Shown: positions 30,483 to 38,958, numbered from the stretch's first letter. The stretch: 41,329 bases of DNA from CAZFJG01 sp964410915 (GCA_964410915.1 CAYPIU010000013.1:1-41329); one strand, 5' to 3'. The notes: a model not told the origin generated them from the sequence alone. Numbers and translations: made by a program.

Positions 30483-31172
30483 TCAGAAGAAAAGTTCAAT
30501 AATGAGGAGACCTCTCAAGTAAACGATCTGGAGGATCAGAAAAAAGAAACAGATGCCCAGAAGGATATAAGAAATGCTGAAAAAGGCAATGAAACCGTAG
30601 AAAATAATGATAAAGAAACGGATTCGGGTATAAGCTCGGAAGAAGCTGAAGCATTGTCCAAAGGTCTTGAGGGGCTTGACTTTGTGAGCGATGACATTCC
30701 CGATATCCCGGATCTGGAAAAAATGGGGGAAACAACTGAGCAGGGAAATGATTCTTTTTCTTCAATAGATGATCTCATTGCAAATGTCAAAGAAACTTCG
30801 GGATTCAATTTTGAGACTCCCTCATCTTCTAATAAATCTAATGTTGAAGCGAAACCCGCAAGTTTTCCACCTATCAATGAAGCTAATGTTTCAGACCCTC
30901 AGAATAACTACGATGTTTCAAGAATGGATCTCCTTATGGATATCCCTGTAAGGATATCAGTAGTTCTAGGGAGGGCTCATATGACAATAGGAGAAGTACT
31001 TTCAATGGAACAGGGAACAGTCGTGGAGTTGGACAAGCTTGTGGGAGAACCTGTAGAGATAATGGCAAACGATAGATTGATACTCAAGGGAGAAGTCGTC
31101 GTTATTGATGAGAATTTCGGGATAAGAGTTACGGAACTTGTAAACAAAAGCGTGAAAAAGGCAGGAATATAA
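30480..31172 (+). CDS. fliN: Motor switch protein FliN with long acidic N-terminus
   Basis: FliN forms the bottom of the C-ring and helps dock the export ATPase. Residues about 150-230 are the SpoA/FliN domain (MDLLMDIPVRISVVLGRAHMTIGEVLSMEQGTVVELDKLVGEPVEI and GEVVVIDENFGIRVTEL). The first about 145 residues are low-complexity, Glu/Asp/Ser/Asn-rich and probably unstructured, with one LEGLDFVSDDIPDIPDLEKM stretch that could be a binding motif. Total length is 230, against 137 in E. coli. No CheC-like domain is present, so it is not FliY. fliM, the usual neighbour, is at the far end of the window. Confidence 0.92.
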   Translation: MSEEKFNNEETSQVNDLEDQKKETDAQKDIRNAEKGNETVENNDKETDSGISSEEAEALSKGLEGLDFVSDDIPDIPDLEKMGETTEQGNDSFSSIDDLIANVKETSGFNFETPSSSNKSNVEAKPASFPPINEANVSDPQNNYDVSRMDLLMDIPVRISVVLGRAHMTIGEVLSMEQGTVVELDKLVGEPVEIMANDRLILKGEVVVIDENFGIRVTELVNKSVKKAGI

Positions 31173-31203
31173 GATTGGCTCTTAAATCCAGAGGAGATTT
31201 CTC

Positions 31204-32016
31204 ATGAGTGAAAAGATCTATCCTGCAGAAGCTGGCTATGAAGAATTTAAAAAAGACATCAGAAAACTTACAAATATTGATCTGGAAATTTACAAATACC
31301 AGATACACCGTCGTGTCCACACGCTCATGAAAAACTGGGGTTTAAGCGGATATCAGGAATACTTCGATGTTATAAAAAATGATCAGCAGAAACGTCGTGA
31401 ATTTCTTGACTACATAACAATAAATGTCACAGATTTTTTCCGTAATCCCGAAAGATGGCAGACCTTAAGGGAAAAGGTCTTTCCGGATATCAAAAGTATG
31501 AGCTCACCAACCTTGAATATACTGAGCGCTGGCTGTTCATATGGTCAGGAAGCTTATTCTCTGGCCATTCTTGCAATGGAATGCGGTCTTTCCTTCAGGA
31601 TCCTTGCTTTTGACGTTGATGATGGTGTACTTGAAAAAGCAGAAAATGGAATTTATAAAGCAGAACAACTCTGCACTATACCCCAAAACCTGAAAAATGA
31701 ATATTTCAAACCTTACGGAAATGGTCAATTCGAGATAGATAACAGAATTAAAAAAAAGGTCAAATTCAAAAAATTCGATCTTCTGACAGACAAATTGCCA
31801 GAGAATCAGCACCTGATACTCTGCAGGAACGTTGTAATATATTTTTCATCCGAAACAAAGGAAAAACTTTACAGCTACTTCTACCACTGCATGTCTGATG
31901 GAGGATATCTAATGGTCGGGACAACTGAACAAATATTCAGATACAGGCAGATCGGCTTTGAGGCTGCCGGGTCCTTTTTATATCGAAAACCATACTCCGT
32001 TTCAGACGGATCTTAA
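31204..32016 (+). CDS. cheR: Chemotaxis methyltransferase CheR
   Basis: CheR methylates glutamates on chemoreceptors with S-adenosylmethionine. The 270-residue protein has the all-helical N-terminal domain (residues 1-80, with YQIHRRVHTLMKNWGL). The SAM-binding motif LNILSAGCSYGQEAYSLAI follows at about residue 101, then an acidic strand (ILAFDVDD) and LILCRNVVIYFSSETKEKL near residue 200, all typical of CheR. The ATG has AGAGGAG 8-14 bases upstream. It lies between fliN and flhF; cheB is not seen. Confidence 0.94.
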   Translation: MSEKIYPAEAGYEEFKKDIRKLTNIDLEIYKYQIHRRVHTLMKNWGLSGYQEYFDVIKNDQQKRREFLDYITINVTDFFRNPERWQTLREKVFPDIKSMSSPTLNILSAGCSYGQEAYSLAILAMECGLSFRILAFDVDDGVLEKAENGIYKAEQLCTIPQNLKNEYFKPYGNGQFEIDNRIKKKVKFKKFDLLTDKLPENQHLILCRNVVIYFSSETKEKLYSYFYHCMSDGGYLMVGTTEQIFRYRQIGFEAAGSFLYRKPYSVSDGS

Positions 32017-32117
32017 GAGAACCAGATAGTAACAATTTCCAGGACAACATTCTCGGGCAAAGTATTTTTGGATCCCATATATTTGAAGAGTCAGATCAAA
32101 TTCAGGTGGTGGAATAA

Positions 32118-33326
32118 TTGAAACTTGTAAAAGAAATCGAATTCCAGGCTAAAACAGAAAATGAAGCCTACCAGAAAGCAAGGGAAAGACTGGGCCCAGA
32201 TGGTGTAATTCTGTCTATCCAGTCTATTAGAACTGCTTCCTGGATACCATTTCTTGGTAAGAAGATGCTCGTGATAAGAGCAGGTATCCTTGAAGAAGAA
32301 AAAAAATTTGAGCAGAAAACCACAGATCCCGAACTTGAAAAAAAACAGGTTGAGGTCTTCAAGGCATTGCTGGAACATAAACGCAGCATGAAAGACATAA
32401 AACAGAATAAAACCAGCCAGGAAAAACTGGTAGAACAGATAAAGGATGAGATCGATATCAAAGGAAACACCGGAACTGCTTTTAATGCAGGATCAGGTAC
32501 ATACGCAAATGGTCAACCTGCTGAGCCATGTTCAAATAAAGCTGAAGAGCTGATACCGCCTGAATTGGAAATAATGCTTGAAAATGATATGGAAGAGGAA
32601 AATGCAAAACAACTATTGGAAGAATACCGCTCTTCAGAGACAAATGATCTGTCTTTCCAGGAATGGCTGAGTATCAAGACAGCCGATTACTGCTTTATAC
32701 CTGGAGGGAATCTGATATCCAGTGCCCTCGGCGGAAACAGAATAATGTTAGTAGGGGCTACAGGAGTGGGCAAAACCACCACCATAGCAAAAATTGCAGC
32801 TATAGCAGTGCAGCAGGGAAGAAAAACAGCTCTTTTTACTTCCGATAACTACAGGGTTTCAGCTGTAGAACAAATAAGGACATTTGCCAGGGTCTTGAAC
32901 CTGCCCCTTGAAGTTGTGAACGCTGGTTCTGAACTGCCTGAGCGATTGAATAAATATTCAAGTGATACGCTTATACTGATGGATACCGCGGGACATGGTT
33001 TTACTGAAAAGGACAGGATCACCCAGATAATTGATATTCACAATAACTTTCATCCGGATCAGGTTCACATGGCCATTTCCGCTACTGCAAGGACAAGGGA
33101 TATGCTGAATTCCATCGAAACACTCAAAAAGGTTTTACCTGTTTCAAGACTGATCCTTACCAAAGTTGATGAAACACTATGCCCCGGAAGCCTTCTGTCG
33201 ATACCTATGAAGACAGGTATCCGTCTTTCGTTTGTAACCACTGGACAGAACGTTCCAAGGGACATTGGATATGCTGATGCTGGTCTGCTGGCACAGTATA
33301 TTCTGGACGGAGGAACAAAAGGATGA
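32118..33326 (+). CDS. flhF: Flagellar placement GTPase FlhF
   Basis: FlhF is an SRP-type GTPase that sets flagellar position. The 402-residue protein has the family N-terminal (MKLVKEIEFQAKTENEAYQKARERLGPDGVILS), a charged B region (about 60-150) and the NG domain. The latter has the P-loop GATGVGKTTTIAKIAA (about residue 213), TSDNYRVSAVEQI, DTAGHG and TKVDE. The start is TTG 32118 after GGTGGTGGA. Its stop overlaps the flhG start by four bases, the normal flhF-flhG coupling. Confidence 0.95.
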   Translation: MKLVKEIEFQAKTENEAYQKARERLGPDGVILSIQSIRTASWIPFLGKKMLVIRAGILEEEKKFEQKTTDPELEKKQVEVFKALLEHKRSMKDIKQNKTSQEKLVEQIKDEIDIKGNTGTAFNAGSGTYANGQPAEPCSNKAEELIPPELEIMLENDMEEENAKQLLEEYRSSETNDLSFQEWLSIKTADYCFIPGGNLISSALGGNRIMLVGATGVGKTTTIAKIAAIAVQQGRKTALFTSDNYRVSAVEQIRTFARVLNLPLEVVNAGSELPERLNKYSSDTLILMDTAGHGFTEKDRITQIIDIHNNFHPDQVHMAISATARTRDMLNSIETLKKVLPVSRLILTKVDETLCPGSLLSIPMKTGIRLSFVTTGQNVPRDIGYADAGLLAQYILDGGTKG

Positions 33327-34167
33327 AATTCGGGAAAATACTTTCAAACACAGAAGATAGATTTCCCTCTAAAGTAGAAGATTATCAGTTCAATTCACTT
33401 CAGATACAGGAACTCAAGAAAAATATATCTGAAACTCAAAAAGTCCAGACTGTAAAAGAAAGCAAAAGATCCATTTCAGTCATGAGCGGCAAGGGCGGTG
33501 TAGGAAAAAGCAACTTTGCTCTGAACCTTGCACTTATGACAGGAAGCAGGTTCAAAAAAACTTCCGCCATAATTGATGCAGATCTCGGTATGGCCAATAT
33601 TGATGTCCTCCTGGGACTTGATACAAGGCTTAATCTTAATCATGTCCTCCGGGGAGAGCTTACTATGAAAGAAATCACCGTTCCTGTTTCGGATGGAGTA
33701 TTACTGGTTCCAGGAGGGAACGGAATATCAGAACTGGCTCAAATGGGATCTGAAACACAGGCAAAACTTCTTCCTGAAATTTTATCCCTGGATAATATGG
33801 TCGATTACATAATTATCGACACAGGAGCAGGCATCCATTCCTCCGTTCAGGAATTCGCCATTTCTGCTGATACGCTAATTCTGGTATCAACACCTGAACA
33901 TACTGCTGTAAAAGACGCCTACGGCATGATCAAAAGTCTTTTCTACAGATATGGATCAAATGTCATGAAAGAAAAAAGGCTCTATCTTGTAGTCAATATG
34001 GCCTTTTCCAAAAAGGAAGCTCTTGACTGCTCGGAAAAACTTGTAAATGCCTGTAAACATTTCCTCGATCTGGATCTTAATATTCTGGGTTTTCTTCCCT
34101 ACGACATAAGGTTCTCAAAAGCGGTAAAGGCAAAATGCCCTCTATCCAGACTTTACCCTAACTGCAG
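33323..34167 (+). CDS. flhG: Flagellar number regulator FlhG (MinD/ParA-type), 3' end in gap
   Basis: FlhG is a MinD-like ATPase that limits flagellar number and stimulates FlhF. The visible 281 residues include the FlhF-activating N-terminal segment (LQIQELKKN), the deviant Walker A SGKGGVGKSNFALNLALM (about residue 54) and IIDADLGMANIDVLLG. The family strand IIIDTGAGIHSSVQEF and the late motif LGFLPYDIRFSKAVKAKCPLSRLYPN follow. Only about 15-25 residues should be missing; the coding sequence runs into a 100-N gap at 34168. Confidence 0.94.
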
Positions 34168-34267
34168 NNNNNNNNNNNNNNNNNNNNNNNNNNNNNNNNN
34201 NNNNNNNNNNNNNNNNNNNNNNNNNNNNNNNNNNNNNNNNNNNNNNNNNNNNNNNNNNNNNNNNNNN
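34168..34267. other. Assembly gap (100 N) at the end of flhG
   Basis: Exactly 100 N, unknown true length. It removes the end of flhG and possibly the start of the next small gene. No shared sequence is seen on its two sides. Confidence 0.97.
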
Positions 34268-34271
34268 CGAA

Positions 34272-34587
34272 ATGAAAGAATTAACAATTAATATGTTTGG
34301 GAAAGAAAATAATTTCAACGTTGATTTCAATAAGGAAATGGTGGTCTATCTTATCACTGGAAATACGGAAGAAAGCATGACCTGTTTCAGAATGAAAAGG
34401 ATCGAGAAAAAAGCAGGTTTTTTTATCATATGCTGCAAAAAAGGATCCTGCTCTGGGAAGTGCCGTCCATTTTTTCAGCTCGCACGAACTCGTAAACTTG
34501 AGGGGGAAGGTATTTTCAGTTTTAACTCTCGATCTGCGGCGGATAATCCGTAAAGCCGGTAATTTTGAAGTTTTAGCTGAGATATAA
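34272..34587 (+). pseudogene. Small unknown gene with a frameshift at a T7 run
   Basis: Not recognised. From ATG 34272 the frame reads sensibly (FNKEMVVYLITGN...FRMKRIEKKAGF) up to seven T at 34418-34424, then degenerates to a stop at 34553. The +1 frame from that run continues with protein-like sequence (AAKKDPALGSAVHFFSSHEL, LTLDLRRIIRKAGNFEVLAEI) to TAA 34587. Removing one T gives one continuous product of about 104 residues. This may be a sequencing or strain-mixture error, a real null allele or slippage. The true start may be in the gap. It lies between flhG and cheY, on the same strand. Confidence 0.6.
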
Positions 34588-34651
34588 CTCTTATACTTTC
34601 TTCTGAAATACGGAGAATACAACCAGTAGTTACTGCAGGGGAGGAATAAAA

Positions 34652-35011
34652 GTGGCGAAAATTCTTGTCGTGGACGATGCTGCCTTTATGAGGATGATGA
34701 TGAAGGATATTCTTGTCAAGGGAGATCACGAAGTTGTAGGAGAAGCAGAGGATGGAAAACAATGCATCCAGGAATACGGCCGGCTTAAACCGGATCTTGT
34801 GACCCTTGATATCACCATGCCAGAACTTGATGGACTTAACGCTCTACTGGCATTAAAAAAACTGGCCCCCGACGTTAAGGTTATTATGGTAAGCGCTATG
34901 GGACAACAGGATATTGTAGTACAGGCAATAAAGTCGGGTGCAAAAGATTTTGTAGTAAAACCCTTTCAGCCCGAAAGAGTTCTTGAGGCTATCAATAAGG
35001 CGCTTGCATAA
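34652..35011 (+). CDS. cheY: Chemotaxis response regulator CheY
   Basis: CheY is the single-domain receiver that, when phosphorylated by CheA, binds FliM/FliN to change rotation. The 119-residue protein has all key residues: acidic pair D8/D9, phospho-acceptor D53 (LVTLDITMPELDG), S81 in place of the usual Thr, and K103 (VVKPF). The start is GTG 34652 after GGGGAGG. The gene converges with the minus-strand HD-GYP gene; only 29 bases lie between the two stops, with no clear terminator. Confidence 0.95.
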   Translation: MAKILVVDDAAFMRMMMKDILVKGDHEVVGEAEDGKQCIQEYGRLKPDLVTLDITMPELDGLNALLALKKLAPDVKVIMVSAMGQQDIVVQAIKSGAKDFVVKPFQPERVLEAINKALA

Positions 35012-35040
35012 CAAAAGCACTAACTTTACCAGGACTGACT

Positions 35041-36348
35041 TTATTCATTCTGAGGAACTTTTTCATGAAAAACTGAGAAATTTTCGTAAATAACTTCCTC
35101 AAACATGGAGGTTGCAGAAACATAGAATTCATCTTTAGAACCAATTATTTCTTCGAGACTTTTTCCAAGATCCATGGCAGCTTTCAGCTTCACTGACAGG
35201 CTCTGCGGGGAATACGCACCAAGGATAAGGTCCTTCTCACCTGGAAGACCGAAAGATCCTTCGAGAAGTTTAAAGCTTCTGCCTATCAATCTGCTGGAGT
35301 CTTTGGTGAAAGAGCCGATGACCTTCAGAAAAGGATCATTTTTTTCTTTTGGGTCCACTTTTTCGATCTGACAGAGGATCCCTTCTGAAAAAAGTAGAAA
35401 ACAGCCAACTGGAAATGGTGCGACGATCTCATGAAGCAGGTTTATGAAACGCTCATCATATTTTGTTCCGCTGCCATTTGAAAGGATCTTAAGCGCATGA
35501 TAGGGCAGAGCCGCCACATGATAGGGTCTTTCTGAAACAATGGCATCATAAATATCAACAATGGTAACGATCCTTATCAGGTCAGGTATTCTCTCAAGGG
35601 GAGGTAATCCCTCAGCGCTATATCCACTTCCATCAAGACAGCGATGGTGATGGGCAACAATCGCTTTAGGAACAGGCATAAGATTTGGGGTATTCTTGAC
35701 CATTCGATATCCAAAGGTCGGATGCTTTCGTATCAGAGCAAACTCTTCGTCGGTAAGTTTACCGGGTTTCAAGAGTATTTCCAGTGGGATCTTGGTCTTG
35801 CCAATGTCATGGAGAAGAGCCCCGAGAGCAGCATCAAGTTTGGTCTGACGATCAGGTTTAAGGATATTTTTCAGCTCGCTGGCCCTCAGAAGCGAAAGGG
35901 TTAGCAGCATTACCATCCAGGAATGCTGATGTGTCTGATCATCATGCCCTGAAAGAAGTTGTAGGCTGTCAAGTATCAGGGGTTCGGAATCAAATATCTT
36001 ATCTATTACGGGCATTACATCATGGGTCAGATCTTTCAATACTTCTGAATCAAGTTGATCGAAGGTACGGGCACGTTCAAAAAAATTTCCGATCTTTCTT
36101 GAGACCGCACTTGATATACCCGGAACGGTCTCTTCCGGTCGGATAAATCCCTCAGGGGCATCTTCACAAGAAACACTTATCTTGACATATTCTATATAAT
36201 CTCGTAGGATCAGGCCTTTTATGGCATGAGATGTCAGGATAGCTCCGCCATATAGCAGGGTTCTGCCATGAAGGTCCAGTACATCTTCTGCGAGCTTCTG
36301 GCCGGGTTTCAGTTCCGAGGTTTTGATCTTGACAGTTATTGTTGCCAA
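35041..36348 (-). CDS. HD-GYP domain protein with altered GYP motif
   Basis: The 435-residue protein has an N-terminal region of about 100 residues, beta-rich (GQKLAEDVLDLHGRTLLYGGAILTSHAIKGL), then an HD-GYP domain. The latter has ALLHDIGKTKIPLEILLKPGKLTDEEF, RKHPTFGYRMV and HHHRCLDGSGYS, with IVTIVDIYDAI after it. HD-GYP domains hydrolyse cyclic di-GMP. The metal ligands (HD, H, HH, D) look intact, but the GYP tripeptide reads GYS. A further C-terminal region (about 330-435) is not recognised. The start is TTG with GGAGGTA 5-11 bases upstream on the minus strand. It diverges from cheX and may link c-di-GMP to motility. Confidence 0.88.
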   Translation of the reverse strand: MATITVKIKTSELKPGQKLAEDVLDLHGRTLLYGGAILTSHAIKGLILRDYIEYVKISVSCEDAPEGFIRPEETVPGISSAVSRKIGNFFERARTFDQLDSEVLKDLTHDVMPVIDKIFDSEPLILDSLQLLSGHDDQTHQHSWMVMLLTLSLLRASELKNILKPDRQTKLDAALGALLHDIGKTKIPLEILLKPGKLTDEEFALIRKHPTFGYRMVKNTPNLMPVPKAIVAHHHRCLDGSGYSAEGLPPLERIPDLIRIVTIVDIYDAIVSERPYHVAALPYHALKILSNGSGTKYDERFINLLHEIVAPFPVGCFLLFSEGILCQIEKVDPKEKNDPFLKVIGSFTKDSSRLIGRSFKLLEGSFGLPGEKDLILGAYSPQSLSVKLKAAMDLGKSLEEIIGSKDEFYVSATSMFEEVIYENFSVFHEKVPQNE

Positions 36349-36388
36349 AGTGATACCTCCAGAAGGGAATGATTTAACAAACGTTCCA

Positions 36389-36418
36389 ATTATAATGTAT
36401 CTTTAAAATTAACGCCAA
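36389..36418 (-). promoter_or_regulatory. Candidate sigma70 promoter for the HD-GYP gene
   Basis: On the minus strand TTGGCG (36413-36418) and a perfect TATAAT (36389-36394) are separated by 18 bases. The element points at the HD-GYP start at 36348, about 40 bases downstream. Confidence 0.5.
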
Positions 36419-36422
36419 AAGT

Positions 36423-36451
36423 TTTACCGTATCCTAAGAAACTTTTATGAT
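36423..36451 (+). promoter_or_regulatory. Candidate sigma70 promoter for cheX
   Basis: TTTACC (36423-36428) and TATGAT (36446-36451) are separated by exactly 17 bases. They lie 85 bases before the cheX start. They are back-to-back with the divergent HD-GYP promoter, only four bases away. Confidence 0.5.
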
Positions 36452-36536
36452 ATATTTTCAGATCTAAATTTTTAAGGTTCTTACTATAGATAAGAAGTAT
36501 TCAACTAATATCAGATAAGAGACAGGAGTGTTTAAA

Positions 36537-37037
36537 ATGGCTTCTCTGCAGAGTTTAACTTCTATGGCTCAGGCTTTTACAAGTGCAACTGTAGATGTGG
36601 GTAAAAGACTCGGGCTAACACTGAGAGTGGACAAGAGTGGGGTAGGTCCCGGTATGAAGGCAACCTCAAGCTGTTCTGCCGCGCTCATAGGAGTGATAGG
36701 CGATGAAATTAAAGGTTCAGTTACTCTTATGCCTGGCCAGAAGGCTTTCACGGAAATAATCACTACCATGTCTGGAGGGATGATCCAGGAACCGAGAACA
36801 GATGATCCAATGTCCATGAGCGCCCTCGGAGAACTTGCAAATATGATCTGCGGTTCTGCTTTAAAGGAATTGGGGACAAAAAGCGAGGGAAAGATAGACA
36901 TTACCCCCCCTCAGCTTTTTGCCGGTGATAACCTTCGTTCTGTACCTGCCGACTATCCAGGCATAAAATACTTCACCATTTCTCTTAAGGGAGAAGGGGA
37001 AAATAACAACATATTTATAGTTCTGGGTTTTCAGTAA
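36537..37037 (+). CDS. cheX: CheY-P phosphatase CheX
   Basis: CheX dephosphorylates CheY-P and so ends the signal. The 166-residue protein has the CheC/CheX-type fold pattern, including the catalytic helix with the ExxN motif (SALGELANMICGSALKEL, about residue 100) and a preceding beta-strand GSVTLMPG. ATG 36537 is chosen because AGGAG lies at 36524-36528; GTG 36528 overlaps that site. It has its own likely promoter and precedes fliP by about 65 bases. No cheC, cheZ or fliY is seen, so this is probably the phosphatase of the pathway. Confidence 0.88.
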   Translation: MASLQSLTSMAQAFTSATVDVGKRLGLTLRVDKSGVGPGMKATSSCSAALIGVIGDEIKGSVTLMPGQKAFTEIITTMSGGMIQEPRTDDPMSMSALGELANMICGSALKELGTKSEGKIDITPPQLFAGDNLRSVPADYPGIKYFTISLKGEGENNNIFIVLGFQ

Positions 37038-37080
37038 GAGAAAGATCCAATATATATACAAAAAGTGTCTTTTGCTATAT

Positions 37081-37112
37081 TATAAACAATGTTATAACTA
37101 ATATTGTTTATA
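37081..37112. promoter_or_regulatory. Palindrome at the fliP start
   Basis: Perfect 10-base arms TATAAACAAT (37081-37090) and ATTGTTTATA (37103-37112) flank a 12-base loop that begins with the 8-base palindrome GTTATAAC. The right arm contains the TTG used as the fliP start and is adjacent to AGAGGA. It could be an operator or an RNA hairpin controlling fliP translation. It also contains most of the shared 10-mer TATTATAAAC (37078-37087). Confidence 0.5.
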
Positions 37113-37889
37113 GAGGATTTGGTTCCTATAAAGAACTGGCTTCTGTTTCTCTTACTGTTCTTTGTGTTCTTTTTTTTCACAACTGAAGCATATGCTGTTG
37201 AGGGTCCTCTAAGCGGACTCCCGAGCCTGAGTATTGATCCTGGCCAGGCAGGAAGTCCCCAACAGATCTCTCTGACACTTCAGATACTGCTTCTGATAAC
37301 TGTATTGAGCCTCGCTCCTGCAATGGTTCTAATGGTTACCAGTTTTACCCGCATTCTGGTGGTTCTGGGTTTCCTCCGGAACGCAATGGGCATTCAACAA
37401 TTACCACCCAACCAGGTAATTGTAACTCTGGCTCTTTTTCTCACACTTTTTGTTATGAGACCCGTCCTGGAAGAAGTCTACATTGAAGCTTACAAACCAC
37501 TTCAGGAGGGGGCCATTACTACCAGTCAAGCCATGGAGAGGGCTATTGTTCCCGTAAGGGGCTTCATGCTCAGCCAGGCAAGGGACGAAGAACTTTCTCT
37601 GATGATCTCCCTGTCTGACAGCGAAAGACCTGAAACTCCGGAGGATGTCTCAACTCTTGTCCTTCTTCCTGCTTTCATGTTGAGCGAGCTGAAAACAGCT
37701 TTCCAAATGGGCGTGGTCCTTTTTGTTCCTTTTCTCGTCATTGATATGATAGTTTCCAGCATTCTTATGTCAATGGGTATGATCATGCTTCCACCCATGC
37801 TGGTTTCTCTGCCATTCAAGGTGCTTCTTTTTGTCCTTGCAAACGGATGGGACCTTGTTGTTGTCAGCCTTGTAAAGAGTTTCGCTTGA
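37104..37889 (+). CDS. fliP: Flagellar export gate protein FliP
   Basis: FliP forms the core of the export gate with FliQ and FliR. The protein has a signal-peptide-like N-terminus (KNWLLFLLLFFVFFFFTTEAYA) as usual for FliP. Four membrane helices and the family signatures MVLMVTSFTRILVVLGFLRNAMG and PAFMLSELKTAFQMGVVLFVPFLVIDM follow. The start is uncertain: TTG 37104 lies inside a palindrome with no ribosome site before it, while AGAGGA (37112-37117) is too close to TTG 37119. FliO, which often precedes FliP, is absent here. Confidence 0.94.
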   Translation: MFIEDLVPIKNWLLFLLLFFVFFFFTTEAYAVEGPLSGLPSLSIDPGQAGSPQQISLTLQILLLITVLSLAPAMVLMVTSFTRILVVLGFLRNAMGIQQLPPNQVIVTLALFLTLFVMRPVLEEVYIEAYKPLQEGAITTSQAMERAIVPVRGFMLSQARDEELSLMISLSDSERPETPEDVSTLVLLPAFMLSELKTAFQMGVVLFVPFLVIDMIVSSILMSMGMIMLPPMLVSLPFKVLLFVLANGWDLVVVSLVKSFA

Positions 37890-37903
37890 GAGGGGATTTT
37901 CAA

Positions 37904-38170
37904 ATGGACGGTTCTTTAGCTGCTTTATTCAGTAATGCGGTCTGGACAGCTATATGGTCCGCTTTTCCTATACTTCTGGCGGCAATGATAGTTGGACTGG
38001 CAGTAGGCATACTTCAAACAGCAACATCCATTCAGGAGCAGACACTGTCCTTTGTCCCAAAGATACTGGTAGTTTTACTTACGACCCTTTTTCTGGGCCC
38101 ATCTCTTTTTCGATCCATATGGAGATTAGCTGTAAATGTATTTGGTAATCTCGACTCTTTTGTAAAGTAA
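37904..38170 (+). CDS. fliQ: Flagellar export gate protein FliQ
   Basis: FliQ is a small two-helix subunit of the export gate. The 88-residue protein has two membrane helices (residues about 14-38 and 53-75) and the family segment ILQTATSIQEQTLSFVPKI. ATG 37904 follows GAGAGGGG and gives the normal length. It lies 14 bases after fliP and 5 bases before fliR. Confidence 0.94.
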   Translation: MDGSLAALFSNAVWTAIWSAFPILLAAMIVGLAVGILQTATSIQEQTLSFVPKILVVLLTTLFLGPSLFRSIWRLAVNVFGNLDSFVK

Positions 38171-38175
38171 AGATC

Positions 38176-38958
38176 ATGACTTTCCCCAATGATCTTCTAC
38201 CTTTCATGCTGATACTTTTTCTTACATCCCTGAGATTTCTGGGACTTTTATCATCATTGATCTTCTTCTCTGAAACCTCGATACCTATTCCGGTCAAGTT
38301 CTGGTTATCTCTTGTTCTCGCCCTTTCTTCCCTGTCAGCCCTGGAGAATGTACAGATAGATATAACTGTTATTCTTACGACTACTGGGTTCCTTCTATGT
38401 TCCGCAAAAGAGATATTTCTCGGTGTACTCCTGGGCATTCTTGCTTCAAGCCCTCTCTATGCACTTCATATGGCAGGCCGTTTCATAAGCCAGCAAATGG
38501 GTTTTGCCATGGCAGAGATCCTTGATCCTTTTTCGGAACAGAAAGTAGCTGTGATCGGTCAGATGAAATATCTTCTGGGCACCTGGTTCTGGTTTTACAT
38601 GGGAGGACATCTTCTCATGATAAAAGCTGTAGTAGAGAGTCTGATACTTATCCCAATAGGATCTCCTGTTATCTCCTTTTTTACTCTGGAAGGTATCACA
38701 GCCTGGATCAGCGGTCTTTTTGTCCTTGCCATCAAAGTTATACTTCCCTATTTCGGAGTATTGCTTCTAACTGAAATAGGCCTTGGCTTTATGGCCAGGA
38801 TGGTACCCCAGATGAATATTTTCATGCTGGGCTTTCCTATAAAAATACTTCTTGCACTGATCCTTCTCTCTCTTATGGCTGTTGCAATGGTAAAACAGCT
38901 GCTTCCACAGGGAATTGAGATCTTTCTTGAAATGTTCCCTCTTTTCAGTGGAGGATAG
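38176..38958 (+). CDS. fliR: Flagellar export gate protein FliR
   Basis: FliR closes the helical FliP5-FliQ4-FliR1 export gate. The 260-residue protein has about six membrane helices and the family motif GRFISQQMGFAMAEILDPFSEQKVAVIGQ (about residues 97-125), with QMNIFMLGFPIKI near the end. It follows fliQ closely. Its end overlaps the end of the minus-strand gene by 14 bases, tail to tail. flhB, often next, is elsewhere in the window. Confidence 0.94.
   Translation: MTFPNDLLPFMLILFLTSLRFLGLLSSLIFFSETSIPIPVKFWLSLVLALSSLSALENVQIDITVILTTTGFLLCSAKEIFLGVLLGILASSPLYALHMAGRFISQQMGFAMAEILDPFSEQKVAVIGQMKYLLGTWFWFYMGGHLLMIKAVVESLILIPIGSPVISFFTLEGITAWISGLFVLAIKVILPYFGVLLLTEIGLGFMARMVPQMNIFMLGFPIKILLALILLSLMAVAMVKQLLPQGIEIFLEMFPLFSGG

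Noticed and set aside
34425..34553. Continuation of the small gene after flhG in its first frame
   Set aside because: The residues after the T7 run in that frame are unlike a folded protein, while the +1 frame is open and protein-like to 34587.
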